Part shown: piece by piece, positions 26,387-34,975 of the stretch
Numbering within the stretch: the first letter of the stretch is position 1
How the letters are laid out: every line of letters starts with the position of its first letter
DNA from: Bryobacter sp.
Lineage (GTDB): Bacteria; Acidobacteriota; Terriglobia; Bryobacterales; Bryobacteraceae
Assembly: GCA_022843625.1 (NCBI GenBank)
Contig: JALHNH010000001.1
Location: 248,001 to 312,000 of the forward strand
Reading direction: 5' to 3'
Length of the DNA stretch: 64,000 bases
Translations under genes and position numbers: made by a program
Notes under the pieces: generated by a model
Told to the model about the DNA's origin: nothing
Databases searched by the model: none
What the model saw: only the letters and a program-made list of their open reading frames with translations

Positions 26387-29029
26387 ATGCGCCTTGTCAT
26401 CCTATGCTTTACCACAACCCTTGCCTGGGCTGACCCGGCTCAGATCCTCACCAAACGCTGTATCTCCTGCCACAACCCATCTGCAAAGATGGGCAACCTT
26501 AGTCTGTCCTCACGCCCGGAGGCAGAGCGAGTCCTCTCCGGCCGCCTGCTCGACCGAATCGAGAGGGGCCAGATGCCTCCCGGCGGTGGTCTTCCTGCTG
26601 CAGAAATTACTGAGCTCAAAACCTGGCTCGCCGCCGGAGCTCCGTGGCAGGGTACTTTGTCGAGTAACCGCAAATGGTGGTCGCTGCAACCCATCCAGTC
26701 CAAGGGCACCTCGATTGACCAACACATTGAAGCCGCGCTCTCAGCCAAAGGCCTCAAGCTTTCTCCCCCCGCGGACCGCCGCACCCTCATTCGTCGCGTT
26801 ACATTCGACATCACCGGCTTGCCCCCAACACCGGAAGCGATCGATGCCTTTCTGGCAGATCCGGCTCAGGATGCCTATGAAAAGCTGATCGACCGGCTTC
26901 TTGCCTCTCCTGCTTATGGTGAGCGCTGGGGCCGTCACTGGCTGGACGTCATCCGCTATGGAGAGTCTCATGGCTACGAACAGAATCACGTGCGCCCCAA
27001 TGCCTGGCACTTCCGCGACTACGTCATTGGAGCATTCAATCGGGATCTACCTTTCAACCGCTTCATGATGGAGCAGATTGCTGGAGACGCCCTCGTCCCG
27101 GCAGTGGATGTCGCAACAGGCTTCCTTGTCGCCGGCCCCCACGATACGGTGGGCAATTCAAACCTCGCCGCTATGCGCCAGCAGCGTGCCGATGATCTGG
27201 ATGACATCGTCAACGCGACCGCCTCATCCTTCCTGGGTCTGACCGTAAACTGCGCTCGCTGCCATGACCACAAGTTCGACCCAATCCAGCAAGCCGACTA
27301 TTACCGCATTGCCGCAATCATGAACGGCGTCAACCACGGCGAACGAAGCATTGCCACACCTGCCGAGAAGGCCCGCAGGGAAGCACTGGCTGGCCCACTC
27401 GAAGAACAGATCAAGACCGCAAAGCAAAGGCTGGAAGTTCTGACAGCACAAACGAAGGATCGGCGATCCGAAGCCGAAGCAGCTCTCAAAGCACGCTACC
27501 GTCCGCCCGTATCGCCCTACGGAACAGAAGAGACTTTCGAGCCCATTACAGCAACACAGATCCGAATCTCGGCTCCACTTGGCTTTCCCGGGGGGCTCGA
27601 TGAGATCGAGGTCTTCACTCCTGCCGGAGTAAACGTGGCGCCGGGCTCAACAATCAAAGTCAGTTCCACTCGCATCGCCGATGGCAACCCCGATGCCTAC
27701 CACCAGCGCTTTCTAAATGACGGCAGCTTTGACAAGCGATGGTTCCCCGAAGGCAGCGGGCCAGCCTTCATCACGATTGAATTCCCCAAGCCAATTACCA
27801 TCCATAAGGTGGCATGGTCCACCGATCGGGCTCGCGCTTTCATGGGTAGATTCCAGCAGAACTCGGTCTCCAACTACAAGCTGGAGTTCTCCCCAGTAGC
27901 CACTGTGATCACTGGCGAAAACCGGCTGCCTCATCGTCCCTTGGACCTGGACCGCCTGGTAACTCTCGAAGCGCTCTCTTCCCAAGATCGAGCCGAGTTT
28001 CGATCTAACGAAGAGACAATCAAGACACTGGAAGCGGCTCTCAAGAAGATCCCAACTCTGCAACTGGCCTACATCGGCAACTTCAAGCAACCCGCTGAGC
28101 CCGTGTACTTGCTTAAGGGAGGCAGCGTTATGCAGAGAGGAGAAGCGATCATACCGGCTAGTCTTAGTACCCTTGCTGACTCGACGCTCGCTCCTTTCAC
28201 TGTTCCGCTGGAGGCGCCAGAGAAAGAACGCAGGCTCAAGTTTGCCCAGTGGCTTGCTGACGATAAGAATCCCCTGACCCCTCGCGTCATTGCCAACCGC
28301 ATCTGGCATTACCATTTCGGCCGGGGAATCGTTGCGACGCCTTCTGACTTTGGCTATAACGGTGAAAGACCCACCCACCCGGAACTCCTCGATTATCTTG
28401 CCCAACGCCTCATCTCGAACGGCTGGAAGATGAAACCGCTGCACCGTGAGATTCTGCTTTCGAAGGCTTACCGGCAATCGAGCGCCCACATCCCCGAGGC
28501 CGCCAAAATCGACGCCGACTCCCGTCTCCTCTGGCGTTTCCCGCCCCAGCGCCTCAATGCGGAATCGCTTCGAGACTCGATGCTCTTTGTGGCTGGTGTG
28601 CTCAATCCACAAGTGGGTGGACCGAGCTTTCGTCTCTACAAGTACACGGTGGACAACGTTGCTACCTACTTTCCGATGGATAAGTTTGGGCCTGAGACCT
28701 ATCGCCGGTCTGTCTATGCTGAATCGGCCCGCTCGATCCGGACAGAGTTGTTGAGCGTCTTTGATTGTCCTGACTCTTCGCTCCCAGAGCCACGTCGAGT
28801 CTCAACGGTTTCGCCCCTGCAGGCGCTATCGCTCCTCAACCATAGCTTTACCACCGACATGGCTGAAGCTTTTGGGAAGCAAAGCGTCGAATCTACTTTT
28901 TTGCGAGTATTCGGTCGACCTCCGGAAGCTAAAGAGCTCGCTGCGGCAAATACGCTGATTCGCGAGCATGGCTTTACTGCATTTGTCCGCGCACTATTCA
29001 ACGCCAACGAGTTCCTCTATGTTTACTAA
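26387..29029 (+). CDS. Cytochrome c-type DUF1549/DUF1553 protein (PSCyt1-PSCyt2-PSD1)
   Basis: 880 residues. After a short signal peptide comes a haem c motif CISCH (Cys25-His29) and the Met-bearing GQMPPGG loop, i.e. a PSCyt1-type cytochrome domain. DUF1549 follows (DITGLPPTPEAIDAFL, then WGRHWLDVIRYGES and NCARCHDHKFDPI), an insert of ~250 residues with a beta-sandwich (discoidin/CBM-like) look, and DUF1553 to the end (NRIWHYHFGRGIV). The pair with DUF1501 is common in Planctomycetes and Acidobacteria and is thought to act on sulfated or complex polysaccharides; the reaction is not established. Confidence 0.92.
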   Translation: MRLVILCFTTTLAWADPAQILTKRCISCHNPSAKMGNLSLSSRPEAERVLSGRLLDRIERGQMPPGGGLPAAEITELKTWLAAGAPWQGTLSSNRKWWSLQPIQSKGTSIDQHIEAALSAKGLKLSPPADRRTLIRRVTFDITGLPPTPEAIDAFLADPAQDAYEKLIDRLLASPAYGERWGRHWLDVIRYGESHGYEQNHVRPNAWHFRDYVIGAFNRDLPFNRFMMEQIAGDALVPAVDVATGFLVAGPHDTVGNSNLAAMRQQRADDLDDIVNATASSFLGLTVNCARCHDHKFDPIQQADYYRIAAIMNGVNHGERSIATPAEKARREALAGPLEEQIKTAKQRLEVLTAQTKDRRSEAEAALKARYRPPVSPYGTEETFEPITATQIRISAPLGFPGGLDEIEVFTPAGVNVAPGSTIKVSSTRIADGNPDAYHQRFLNDGSFDKRWFPEGSGPAFITIEFPKPITIHKVAWSTDRARAFMGRFQQNSVSNYKLEFSPVATVITGENRLPHRPLDLDRLVTLEALSSQDRAEFRSNEETIKTLEAALKKIPTLQLAYIGNFKQPAEPVYLLKGGSVMQRGEAIIPASLSTLADSTLAPFTVPLEAPEKERRLKFAQWLADDKNPLTPRVIANRIWHYHFGRGIVATPSDFGYNGERPTHPELLDYLAQRLISNGWKMKPLHREILLSKAYRQSSAHIPEAAKIDADSRLLWRFPPQRLNAESLRDSMLFVAGVLNPQVGGPSFRLYKYTVDNVATYFPMDKFGPETYRRSVYAESARSIRTELLSVFDCPDSSLPEPRRVSTVSPLQALSLLNHSFTTDMAEAFGKQSVESTFLRVFGRPPEAKELAAANTLIREHGFTAFVRALFNANEFLYVY

Positions 29030-30395
29030 CCGCCGCCGCTTCGTCTCAGGCCTGAGTGCAATCGCATTTGCGGACCTGTTGACCGGTGCTTCGAAGAATC
29101 CGCACTTTACTCCCAAGGCCAAGCGCGTCATCCAGATCTTCTGCCCGGGTGGTGCTTCCCACATCGATACCTTCGACTACAAGCCTGAACTCGAAAAGCG
29201 AAGTGGGCAGCCGATGCCGGGCGGGGACAAGGACGTTACTTTTCAGGGGGCCAACGGCAACCTGATGCGCAGTCCCTGGGATTTTAAGCCTGCTGGCCAA
29301 TCGGGTAAACCTATCACTGCAAAACTGCCCTATCTGGCAAAGCACGTCGATGATATGGCCTTTATCCATTCGATGAGCTCGCGATCAAATACTCATGGCC
29401 CTGCTTGTGTTGCCATGAATACCGGCTTTGTCTTTGAAGGCTTCCCTTCAGCCGGAGCCTGGCTTAGTTTTGCCCTTGGCTCCGAGAACGAGAACCTCCC
29501 GGCCTATGTTGCCATCCCGGATATTCGGGGCATCCCTCCTTCGGGCCCGGCGAATTGGACTTCGGGCTTCCTACCGGCCGAACATCAGGGCGTTGCCTTT
29601 AATGCCGCCGACCCTATTCGCAATCTGGACAGGCCTCCTGGCATCACTGCCAATACGGACTCGGCCACTCGGGATTTTGCCCAGTTTCTCAACACTGAAC
29701 ACGCTGCCCGCCACGCGGGGGATACTGACCTTCAGGCCCGAATTGCTTCTTACTCGCTGGCGGCTCGCATGCAACTGTCGGCACCTGAGGTGTCGAACCT
29801 CAATGCAGAATCGAAAGCTACTCTCGATCTTTATGGAGCCAACAGTAGCAACCCACTGGTAGCTGCTTATGCAAAGAACTGCCTTCTCGCCCGGAGGTTG
29901 GTGGAACGTGGTGTTCGCTATGTTCAGCTCTATTGCGCCTCTCGAGCTTCTGGGGTGGATGGCCTTCTAAATTGGGATGCACACAAGACGCTAAAGGCGG
30001 ATTATGAGAGGCACTTGCCGATCCTCGATCAACCCACGGCGGGGCTCATTTCTGACCTTGCGTCGAGAGGATTGCTCAAGGACACCCTGGTGCTCTGGAC
30101 GACTGAGTTTGGCCGCATGCCTACTCACCAGGAAGGGACTCTAGGTCGCGATCACAATCCGGATGCCTACACAGTGTGGATGCTTGGTGCCGGCGTCAAG
30201 AAGGCGGCCTCATGGGGCGTTACGGATGACTTTGGCCGGCGAGTGGCTGAAAACCCAACTACTGTTTATGACTTCTGGGCAACCGTGCTTTACTTGCTCG
30301 GCCTCGACCACGAAAAACTCACCTGGTATCACAATGGCCTGAATCGCCGGCTGACCGACGTACACGGCCATGTCATCAAATCGCTGCTTGCCTAG
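29019..30395 (+). CDS. DUF1501 protein, Tat-exported
   Basis: 458 residues starting at ATG 29019, eleven bases inside the DUF1549 gene; the longer frame from 28968 is unlikely. A twin-arginine signal is seen (TNRRRFVSGLSAIAFADLL). The core follows the DUF1501 pattern: IQIFCPGGASHIDTFDYKP, SMSSRSNTHGPAC, FLPAEHQGV, WTTEFGRMPTHQ and GRDHNPDAY, with an alkaline phosphatase/sulfatase-like fold and candidate metal ligands Asp and His. It is paired with the preceding gene and probably works with it in the periplasm. Confidence 0.92.
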   Translation: MFTNRRRFVSGLSAIAFADLLTGASKNPHFTPKAKRVIQIFCPGGASHIDTFDYKPELEKRSGQPMPGGDKDVTFQGANGNLMRSPWDFKPAGQSGKPITAKLPYLAKHVDDMAFIHSMSSRSNTHGPACVAMNTGFVFEGFPSAGAWLSFALGSENENLPAYVAIPDIRGIPPSGPANWTSGFLPAEHQGVAFNAADPIRNLDRPPGITANTDSATRDFAQFLNTEHAARHAGDTDLQARIASYSLAARMQLSAPEVSNLNAESKATLDLYGANSSNPLVAAYAKNCLLARRLVERGVRYVQLYCASRASGVDGLLNWDAHKTLKADYERHLPILDQPTAGLISDLASRGLLKDTLVLWTTEFGRMPTHQEGTLGRDHNPDAYTVWMLGAGVKKAASWGVTDDFGRRVAENPTTVYDFWATVLYLLGLDHEKLTWYHNGLNRRLTDVHGHVIKSLLA

Positions 30396-31269
30396 CCTTC
30401 TTCCATTTTAGGGTTTGAGCAAAGTTCCTGACGCCGGCAACAGAGCCAAGTTCGAGGACGCTCATGGCAGCGGCGGCGTTGGCAAAGTCTACAGCCTCGG
30501 TTAGAGAATAGCCGCGAGTCCAGGCGGCCAGGAAGGCTCCTGCAAAGACGTCTCCTGCGCCGGTGGAGTCGATGGCCTCAACCGGATAGGCGGGAACCAA
30601 ATCGCCATCTACTACCGCTCCCAGTTTGCCCCGCTTCATGACAACGTGGGTTGCGGGCAGGAGCTTGAGAGCTGCCTGCCAGGTTCTTGCTCCTGTGATC
30701 AGGCGTGCCTCTTCTTCGTTGACGAACAACACATCGACGTGCTCGAGGCAGGGAAGTACTACTTTGCCCCATTCGCCACGCGAGTCCCAGCCAGTATCCA
30801 TTGAAGTAGTGAGGCCCTCGTATCTGGCTCGTTCCAGCATTTGGGGGGCAAGAGTGCGCAAGGCAGGGACCGCAAAAGGATTGGCTAGGTGGAAGTGCTG
30901 AAAGCCCTTCATGTCCGGGACTGACTTCAGTGCCGCCTTGCTCGCGCCTGGCCGGTGAACGAATGCGCGTTGGCCTGTCCTCTTGACGAGGGCCATGGTG
31001 GTTGGAGTTGGGAGTGCCAGCTTCTTGACACGGGTAAGGTCGACTCCCTTGAGGATCGAGAGCAACTCTTCGCCCTCAGGGTCCTTGCCGACTGCACCAA
31101 CAAGAGAGACATCGACACCCAGCCTGGCCAATGTGTAGCTGGTGTTGGCCCCGTTTCCTCCGACACTGCGCGTGAACTGCTCAACCCACACGGTGCCGTC
31201 CCAACGGATTTCTTCAACTGGCCAAGCCAGCAAGTCCAGAACCAGATTTCCTGCAACTAAAATCTTCAT
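30376..31269 (-). CDS. PfkB family carbohydrate kinase
   Basis: 297 residues. The start [20 protein letters not shown], the sugar-binding region SVGGNGANTSYTLARLG and the ATP/anion-hole motif DSTGAGDVFAGAFLA (catalytic Asp in GAGD) identify a ribokinase-family enzyme. The substrate cannot be decided from sequence. It is the last gene of a run behind DAHP synthase; its ATG overlaps the stop of the membrane gene as ATGA. It overlaps the convergent DUF1501 gene by 20 bases. Confidence 0.92.
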   Translation of the reverse strand: MKILVAGNLVLDLLAWPVEEIRWDGTVWVEQFTRSVGGNGANTSYTLARLGVDVSLVGAVGKDPEGEELLSILKGVDLTRVKKLALPTPTTMALVKRTGQRAFVHRPGASKAALKSVPDMKGFQHFHLANPFAVPALRTLAPQMLERARYEGLTTSMDTGWDSRGEWGKVVLPCLEHVDVLFVNEEEARLITGARTWQAALKLLPATHVVMKRGKLGAVVDGDLVPAYPVEAIDSTGAGDVFAGAFLAAWTRGYSLTEAVDFANAAAAMSVLELGSVAGVRNFAQTLKWKKARQAAI

Positions 31270-31904
31270 TCAAAAATCTTTCCCAATGGCAGCCGCTTAG
31301 TGACTGAGCCTGCCTTTAATTCAAGGGCGTCCCCAGCGAGCTTGACTTCCACCAGTTCTTCGCCACTCAAGCCCCAACGTGAAAAGTGGCGGCCACGTCC
31401 CTTGATCAGGAAAGGAACTTCGCTCCACTCCACAAGTGGCTTGCGCACTGCTTCCATTTCTCCTACTGCGAGTTGCTTTGGAGAGACCGAAATGGCAACG
31501 GCACCGCTGCCAAGCTGCATGAGCGATATCCATTTGCCTTCCTGACTTGCTGGCATCGAGCAAAGGCCTTTGACGCAGCTTCCAACATAGGCCGAGATCT
31601 TGGGCCAGTCGAAACGACCCGTAATGACGTAATAGCTGGTTGGCTCACCGATGACGGCGACCAAACGATCCATATCGCGACGATAATCAAAGCCGGTCTT
31701 GGTAACGAAGTCTTTGTATTCGGCTTCCTCGCTGGCTGCATCGCCGGCGATTTTCTTGATGACGGCAGCATCTGCGATGACAAAAATGCCATCGCCACTG
31801 GGCAGATGGGAAACCTGCTCAGCCAAACTCATGCCTCTGTTCTGACTCCAAAAATACAGAGCGCCAAGTGCTAATAACCCTACTACCCAAACCCAAGCTT
31901 TCAC
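31266..31904 (-). CDS. Single-pass membrane protein of unknown function
   Basis: 212 residues from GTG 31904, chosen because that codon overlaps the DAHP synthase stop as GTGA; the longer frame to 32009 runs antiparallel through the synthase's C-terminus. One membrane segment at the N-terminus ([15 protein letters not shown]) is followed by a soluble domain of mixed structure with one Cys pair ([10 protein letters not shown]). I recognise no family. It lies between DAHP synthase and the PfkB kinase, coupled to both by four-base overlaps. Confidence 0.78.
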   Translation of the reverse strand: MKAWVWVVGLLALGALYFWSQNRGMSLAEQVSHLPSGDGIFVIADAAVIKKIAGDAASEEAEYKDFVTKTGFDYRRDMDRLVAVIGEPTSYYVITGRFDWPKISAYVGSCVKGLCSMPASQEGKWISLMQLGSGAVAISVSPKQLAVGEMEAVRKPLVEWSEVPFLIKGRGRHFSRWGLSGEELVEVKLAGDALELKAGSVTKRLPLGKIFE

Positions 31905-32701
31905 GCCTTCAGGATACGGCACGGAAGGGTCATCATCAGCTGTCGAAATTGAGTGAGGTCCAGACTCTGTGCGCCGTCGCTGAGCGCGGCGTCTGGATTC
32001 GGGTGACATTCCACCAGCAATCCATCTGCTCCGACGGCGACGGCTGCACGGGCCAGAGGGGCTACCAGACTTCGCCGCCCGGTGGCGTGAGATGGATCGA
32101 GGATAACCGGGAGGTGGGTCATCTCCTTCATTGCTGGGACTGCAGTGATGTCACAAACGTTTCGCGTGTGAGAATCAAAACTTCTTATGCCGCGCTCACA
32201 GAGGACCACATCCGGATTACCGTTTGCGAGGACGTATTCCGCTGCCATCAACCATTCTTTCAACGTCGCTGAAGGGCCGCGTTTCAACAACACTGGTTTT
32301 CCGCAGCGGCCAAGTGCTTTGAGAAGGGCGAAGTTTTGCATGTTGCGTGCGCCCACCTGCATAAGGTCAGCGTAATTTGCCACCAGATCGACGTCCGCTT
32401 CGGTGACGACCTCGGTAACGATTCCCAGACCATAGCGCTCGCGGGCAAGTTCGAGAAGCTTTAAGCCCGGTTCTCCAAGGCCCTGGAACTCGTAAGGCGA
32501 GGTACGTGGTTTGAAGGCACCTCCACGCAGCAACTGGCCGCCACAATCTGCGATCACCTCGGCACATGCCATGAGTTGCTCTTCATTTTCGACGCTACAG
32601 GGGCCGGCCATGACAACGAAGCCGCCATCGCCAAACGCCACGTCACCTACTCGAACGACACTGTTCTCGGGCTGAACGTCTCGACTTACCAGTAAATTCA
32701 C
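31901..32701 (-). CDS. aroF: 3-deoxy-7-phosphoheptulonate (DAHP) synthase, AroAbeta type
   Basis: 266 residues; the start is GTG 32701, with AGGAG eight bases upstream. It is the short beta-type enzyme, related to KDO8P synthase, that joins phosphoenolpyruvate and erythrose 4-phosphate as the first step of aromatic amino acid synthesis. Motifs: [40 protein letters not shown] and ILDPSHATG. There is no N-terminal ACT/FL regulatory domain or C-terminal chorismate mutase, so there is no sign of allosteric feedback; control seems to lie in the RNA leader upstream. Confidence 0.95.
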   Translation of the reverse strand: MNLLVSRDVQPENSVVRVGDVAFGDGGFVVMAGPCSVENEEQLMACAEVIADCGGQLLRGGAFKPRTSPYEFQGLGEPGLKLLELARERYGLGIVTEVVTEADVDLVANYADLMQVGARNMQNFALLKALGRCGKPVLLKRGPSATLKEWLMAAEYVLANGNPDVVLCERGIRSFDSHTRNVCDITAVPAMKEMTHLPVILDPSHATGRRSLVAPLARAAVAVGADGLLVECHPNPDAALSDGAQSLDLTQFRQLMMTLPCRILKA

Positions 32702-32725
32702 AACAATACTCCTGTCTGGAAATGC

Positions 32726-32758
32726 AAAAGGCCCACTCGGGGATACCGAGCGGGCCTT
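32726..32758 (-). terminator. Attenuator terminator in the DAHP synthase leader
   Basis: On the minus strand AAGGCCCGCTCGG, loop TATCC, CCGAGTGGGCCTT form a 13-base stem with a single G-U pair, followed by TTTTGCATTT, 27 bases before the synthase start. Its 3' arm contains CCGAGTGG, which also occurs inside the leader ORF at 32805-32812 and could pair with the 5' arm instead, acting as antiterminator. Confidence 0.85.
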
Positions 32759-32782
32759 CTTGCGAAACCAGAAAAATTGGGA

Positions 32783-32866
32783 TTAGTTCTTCATGGCATG
32801 CAGATCCACTCGGTCGCGGGAAGCGACGTACCAATACCAGAATCGATAGGAGTGGGCCAGAGCCAT
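32783..32866 (-). CDS. Aromatic leader peptide (27 aa) of the DAHP synthase attenuator
   Basis: ATG at 32866 opens a 27-codon frame MALAHSYRFWYWYVASRD... that ends with TAA at 32783. Codons 9-13 are Phe-Trp-Tyr-Trp-Tyr and codon 7 is Tyr, so six of seven codons from 7 to 13 are aromatic. Region 1 (CCACTC, 32850-32855, within codons 4-6) can pair with region 2 (GAGTGG, 32806-32811); region 2 extended (ACCGAGTGG) can pair with the terminator's 5' arm. A ribosome stalled at the aromatic codons would cover region 1 and free region 2. AGGA lies nine bases before the ATG. The frame was too short for the usual gene cut-off. Confidence 0.88.
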   Translation of the reverse strand: MALAHSYRFWYWYVASRDRVDLHAMKN

Positions 32867-32875
32867 TGCTCTATC

Positions 32876-32905
32876 ATCCTACACGATTCTTTCACTTCAC
32901 ACCAA
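32876..32905 (-). promoter_or_regulatory. Candidate promoter of the DAHP synthase leader
   Basis: TTGGTG and TAGGAT, 18 bases apart, end ten bases before the leader ATG and overlap the last codons of the M81 gene. The -35 box keeps only TTG of the consensus, so this is a weak call. It would allow the leader to be transcribed apart from the M81 gene. Confidence 0.35.
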
Positions 32906-34439
32906 ATAGATTCTTGCGAATCCTTTTGTATTCAAATCTCGCTGGATTTACCGCTGTGACTCCACCTGAATCGACAATGATGATTTTGGCTGAGACCGGA
33001 GCATAGGCCGCCTGGGGTGCTATGGTTCCCTTGGCAACCAGTATTTTCATTCGCTCCGGATAGATGCCAACACTAATCAGCTGGTTCAGGCTGAAGGGCA
33101 AGGTTCTTTTCGGCGTGATCAGGATGTAGTTGGGCATGTCAGGTGTTGAGCCCTCCACTTCGATCACGACCGATATTCCCATATCCCAGTAGCGGCCGCC
33201 TCCGTGGCGGGCTTCTGTTTCAATGAAGCGGCCGTCGTGAATTCCTTTCACCCGGCCCCTAACGCGAACGGAATCTCCATGCATGTTGTCGGTCTTGCCG
33301 CCTACGGGCATGTCCACGAGACCGCCGACACCCGCTCGAATGGCAGTCTGCACGGCGGCTGGGTCTGAAATCACGACTGACCATGCTTCAGCCTTCTGTT
33401 TGAGCAATTCAGCAAGGATGAAGGTGCTATCGCCTGCGGAGCCACCCCCAATGTTGTCTCCGGCATCCATCAGCGAAACGGGCCATTTGCCATTATTCAT
33501 GGCAAGCTTCACTGCCTCGGCCGGATTTGGCGCCTGGAGTTTGAGTTCTTCGCGCATTTCCCACATCATTGCTGCGAGGCGCTCCGCTTCGCGCTTGGCG
33601 AGAGCGGGGTCATTGTTGGTTACGACAACAACTGCCGGCCCCATAGACTCAATATCGGCATACTGATAGCCACCGGCAACGCTGGCGGCGAGTACCCCAG
33701 GGCTCTTCTCAAGAACTTTGCTCGCGTCGGTGATGGCCTTGAGCGGGGCGGCGTAGGTGTTGTGGAAGAGGATGTTGAGAACCATCGGTGGCTTTACCAA
33801 TGCCTGCACTGGTTTCACTTTGCCAGAGAGGATATCGCCCATGATCTTTGCCCCAAGCACTCCGGATTCGCGAGCATCCAGATGTGGACATTCTTTGTAG
33901 GTGAGAAGAGCTGTGGTGTTTCGAACGATGTCTTCGGTGATGTTGGCATGAAAGTCATGAACCACTACCAGCGGTATTTTGTTTCCAAATTCCTTTCGGA
34001 CGCGCCTTACGACTTCTGCGTCTGCGTCCTGAAATGATTCCGAGACCATGGTTCCGTGCAGGAAGAGGAGGATTCCGTCGAGCTTTGGTGCCTGCTTCAA
34101 TCTCGTTATTAGCTCGTTGGTCAAAGTCTCGAAAGCAGAATCGAGAACCAGGCCAATGGTTTGAGGCCCAGCAACCATGGTTGGATACAAATCGTATTGG
34201 GCAAGGCCAGCGCCTTCGATGAAGCCTGCAATTGTATTGTTAGCTTTGACTGATTTTGAAATCAGATCCTGACCACGAAGAATGCCGTCGGCGCCTCCGA
34301 TTCCTGTTTCGAAGTCTCTCAGTGTTGTTTTCTGAGGGTTGAAGGTATTTGTTTCGTGAACGATGCCCCCAAGGCCCACTACTGGCCTTGGCTGGGCAAA
34401 AGCCAAACCAACTAAAATCAAAATCGCAATGAACCGCAT
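32892..34439 (-). CDS. M81 family metallopeptidase (microcystinase MlrC-like)
   Basis: 515 residues from ATG 34439, with TATGAT seven bases upstream. A signal peptide (RFIAILILVGLAFA) is followed by VVGLGGIVHETNTFNP, the typical metal-binding start, then VVHDFHANITEDIV (further metal ligands) and KTDNMHGD/GGRYWDMGI in the C-terminal MlrC domain. MlrC cleaves linearised microcystin; most relatives act on unknown peptides or derivatives. It lies 25 bases upstream of the leader peptide on the same strand. Confidence 0.92.
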   Translation of the reverse strand: MRFIAILILVGLAFAQPRPVVGLGGIVHETNTFNPQKTTLRDFETGIGGADGILRGQDLISKSVKANNTIAGFIEGAGLAQYDLYPTMVAGPQTIGLVLDSAFETLTNELITRLKQAPKLDGILLFLHGTMVSESFQDADAEVVRRVRKEFGNKIPLVVVHDFHANITEDIVRNTTALLTYKECPHLDARESGVLGAKIMGDILSGKVKPVQALVKPPMVLNILFHNTYAAPLKAITDASKVLEKSPGVLAASVAGGYQYADIESMGPAVVVVTNNDPALAKREAERLAAMMWEMREELKLQAPNPAEAVKLAMNNGKWPVSLMDAGDNIGGGSAGDSTFILAELLKQKAEAWSVVISDPAAVQTAIRAGVGGLVDMPVGGKTDNMHGDSVRVRGRVKGIHDGRFIETEARHGGGRYWDMGISVVIEVEGSTPDMPNYILITPKRTLPFSLNQLISVGIYPERMKILVAKGTIAPQAAYAPVSAKIIIVDSGGVTAVNPARFEYKRIRKNLFGVK

Positions 34440-34446
34440 GGGCGGA

Positions 34447-34452
34447 ATCATA
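34447..34452 (-). promoter_or_regulatory. Candidate -10 box for leaderless M81 transcript
   Basis: TATGAT lies exactly seven bases before ATG 34439, and there is no ribosome site between them. An alternative in-frame ATG within the box (34451) also lacks one. Confidence 0.4.
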
Positions 34453-34536
34453 TCAATTTGCGGTGGCTGTATTTGTCTAGAAAATGAATCTCAGTTCACT
34501 TTCCTAAATCTGCAGGCATAGTGAAGGAGATTTCAG

Positions 34537-34970
34537 TTGGAGGCAATTTCTCTAGGTCAATACGATATTGTATACAACGCCTTCTCGTTCGCCATTGCAG
34601 TCATGGGAGCCGCGACTGCATTCATCTTCTTGAACCCTTCGCAGGTGGCTCCTGTATATCGAACGGCAATAACAATCACAGGCTTGGTTAGGTGCATTGC
34701 CTATTTACCATTACTTGCGGATCTTCTCATCGTGGGAAGCTCCTTTCAGTTTTCTAAACTGCGCGTGGGCGTGTAAGTGCCGCACGCTACGTTGTCGTAG
34801 TTTCATGGCTGTTCTATCCGATTGTGTTTCTATTCCCGATGATTGGATTCACAGGCAGTGCCGCTACTACGGCGGTGCAAGTTGGTTACCCCATTTCAGA
34901 CATCGTGGCGAAGGCCATTTTTGGTGTCCTGATATATGTGATCGCCGCACTCAAGTCGGAAACCGAACCG
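34537..34970 (+). pseudogene. Decayed microbial rhodopsin (helices A-B and F-G only)
   Basis: TTG 34537 follows AAGGAG by seven bases. The first frame gives helix A (YNAFSFAIAVMGAATAFIF) and the start of helix B (YRTAITITGLVRCIAY). At about 34696 the reading moves one base: PIYHYLRIFSSWEA, which matches the end of rhodopsin helix B. After a stop and a missing middle, a third frame from ~34773 gives helix F (VVVSWLFYPIVFLFPMIG) and helix G (QVGYPISDIVAKAIFGVLIY), with the retinal Lys and the D-x3-K spacing intact (Lys codon 34911-34913). About 130 residues, helices C-E with the proton acceptor, are gone, so it cannot work as a pump. Confidence 0.82.
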
Positions 34971-34975
34971 GCCTA

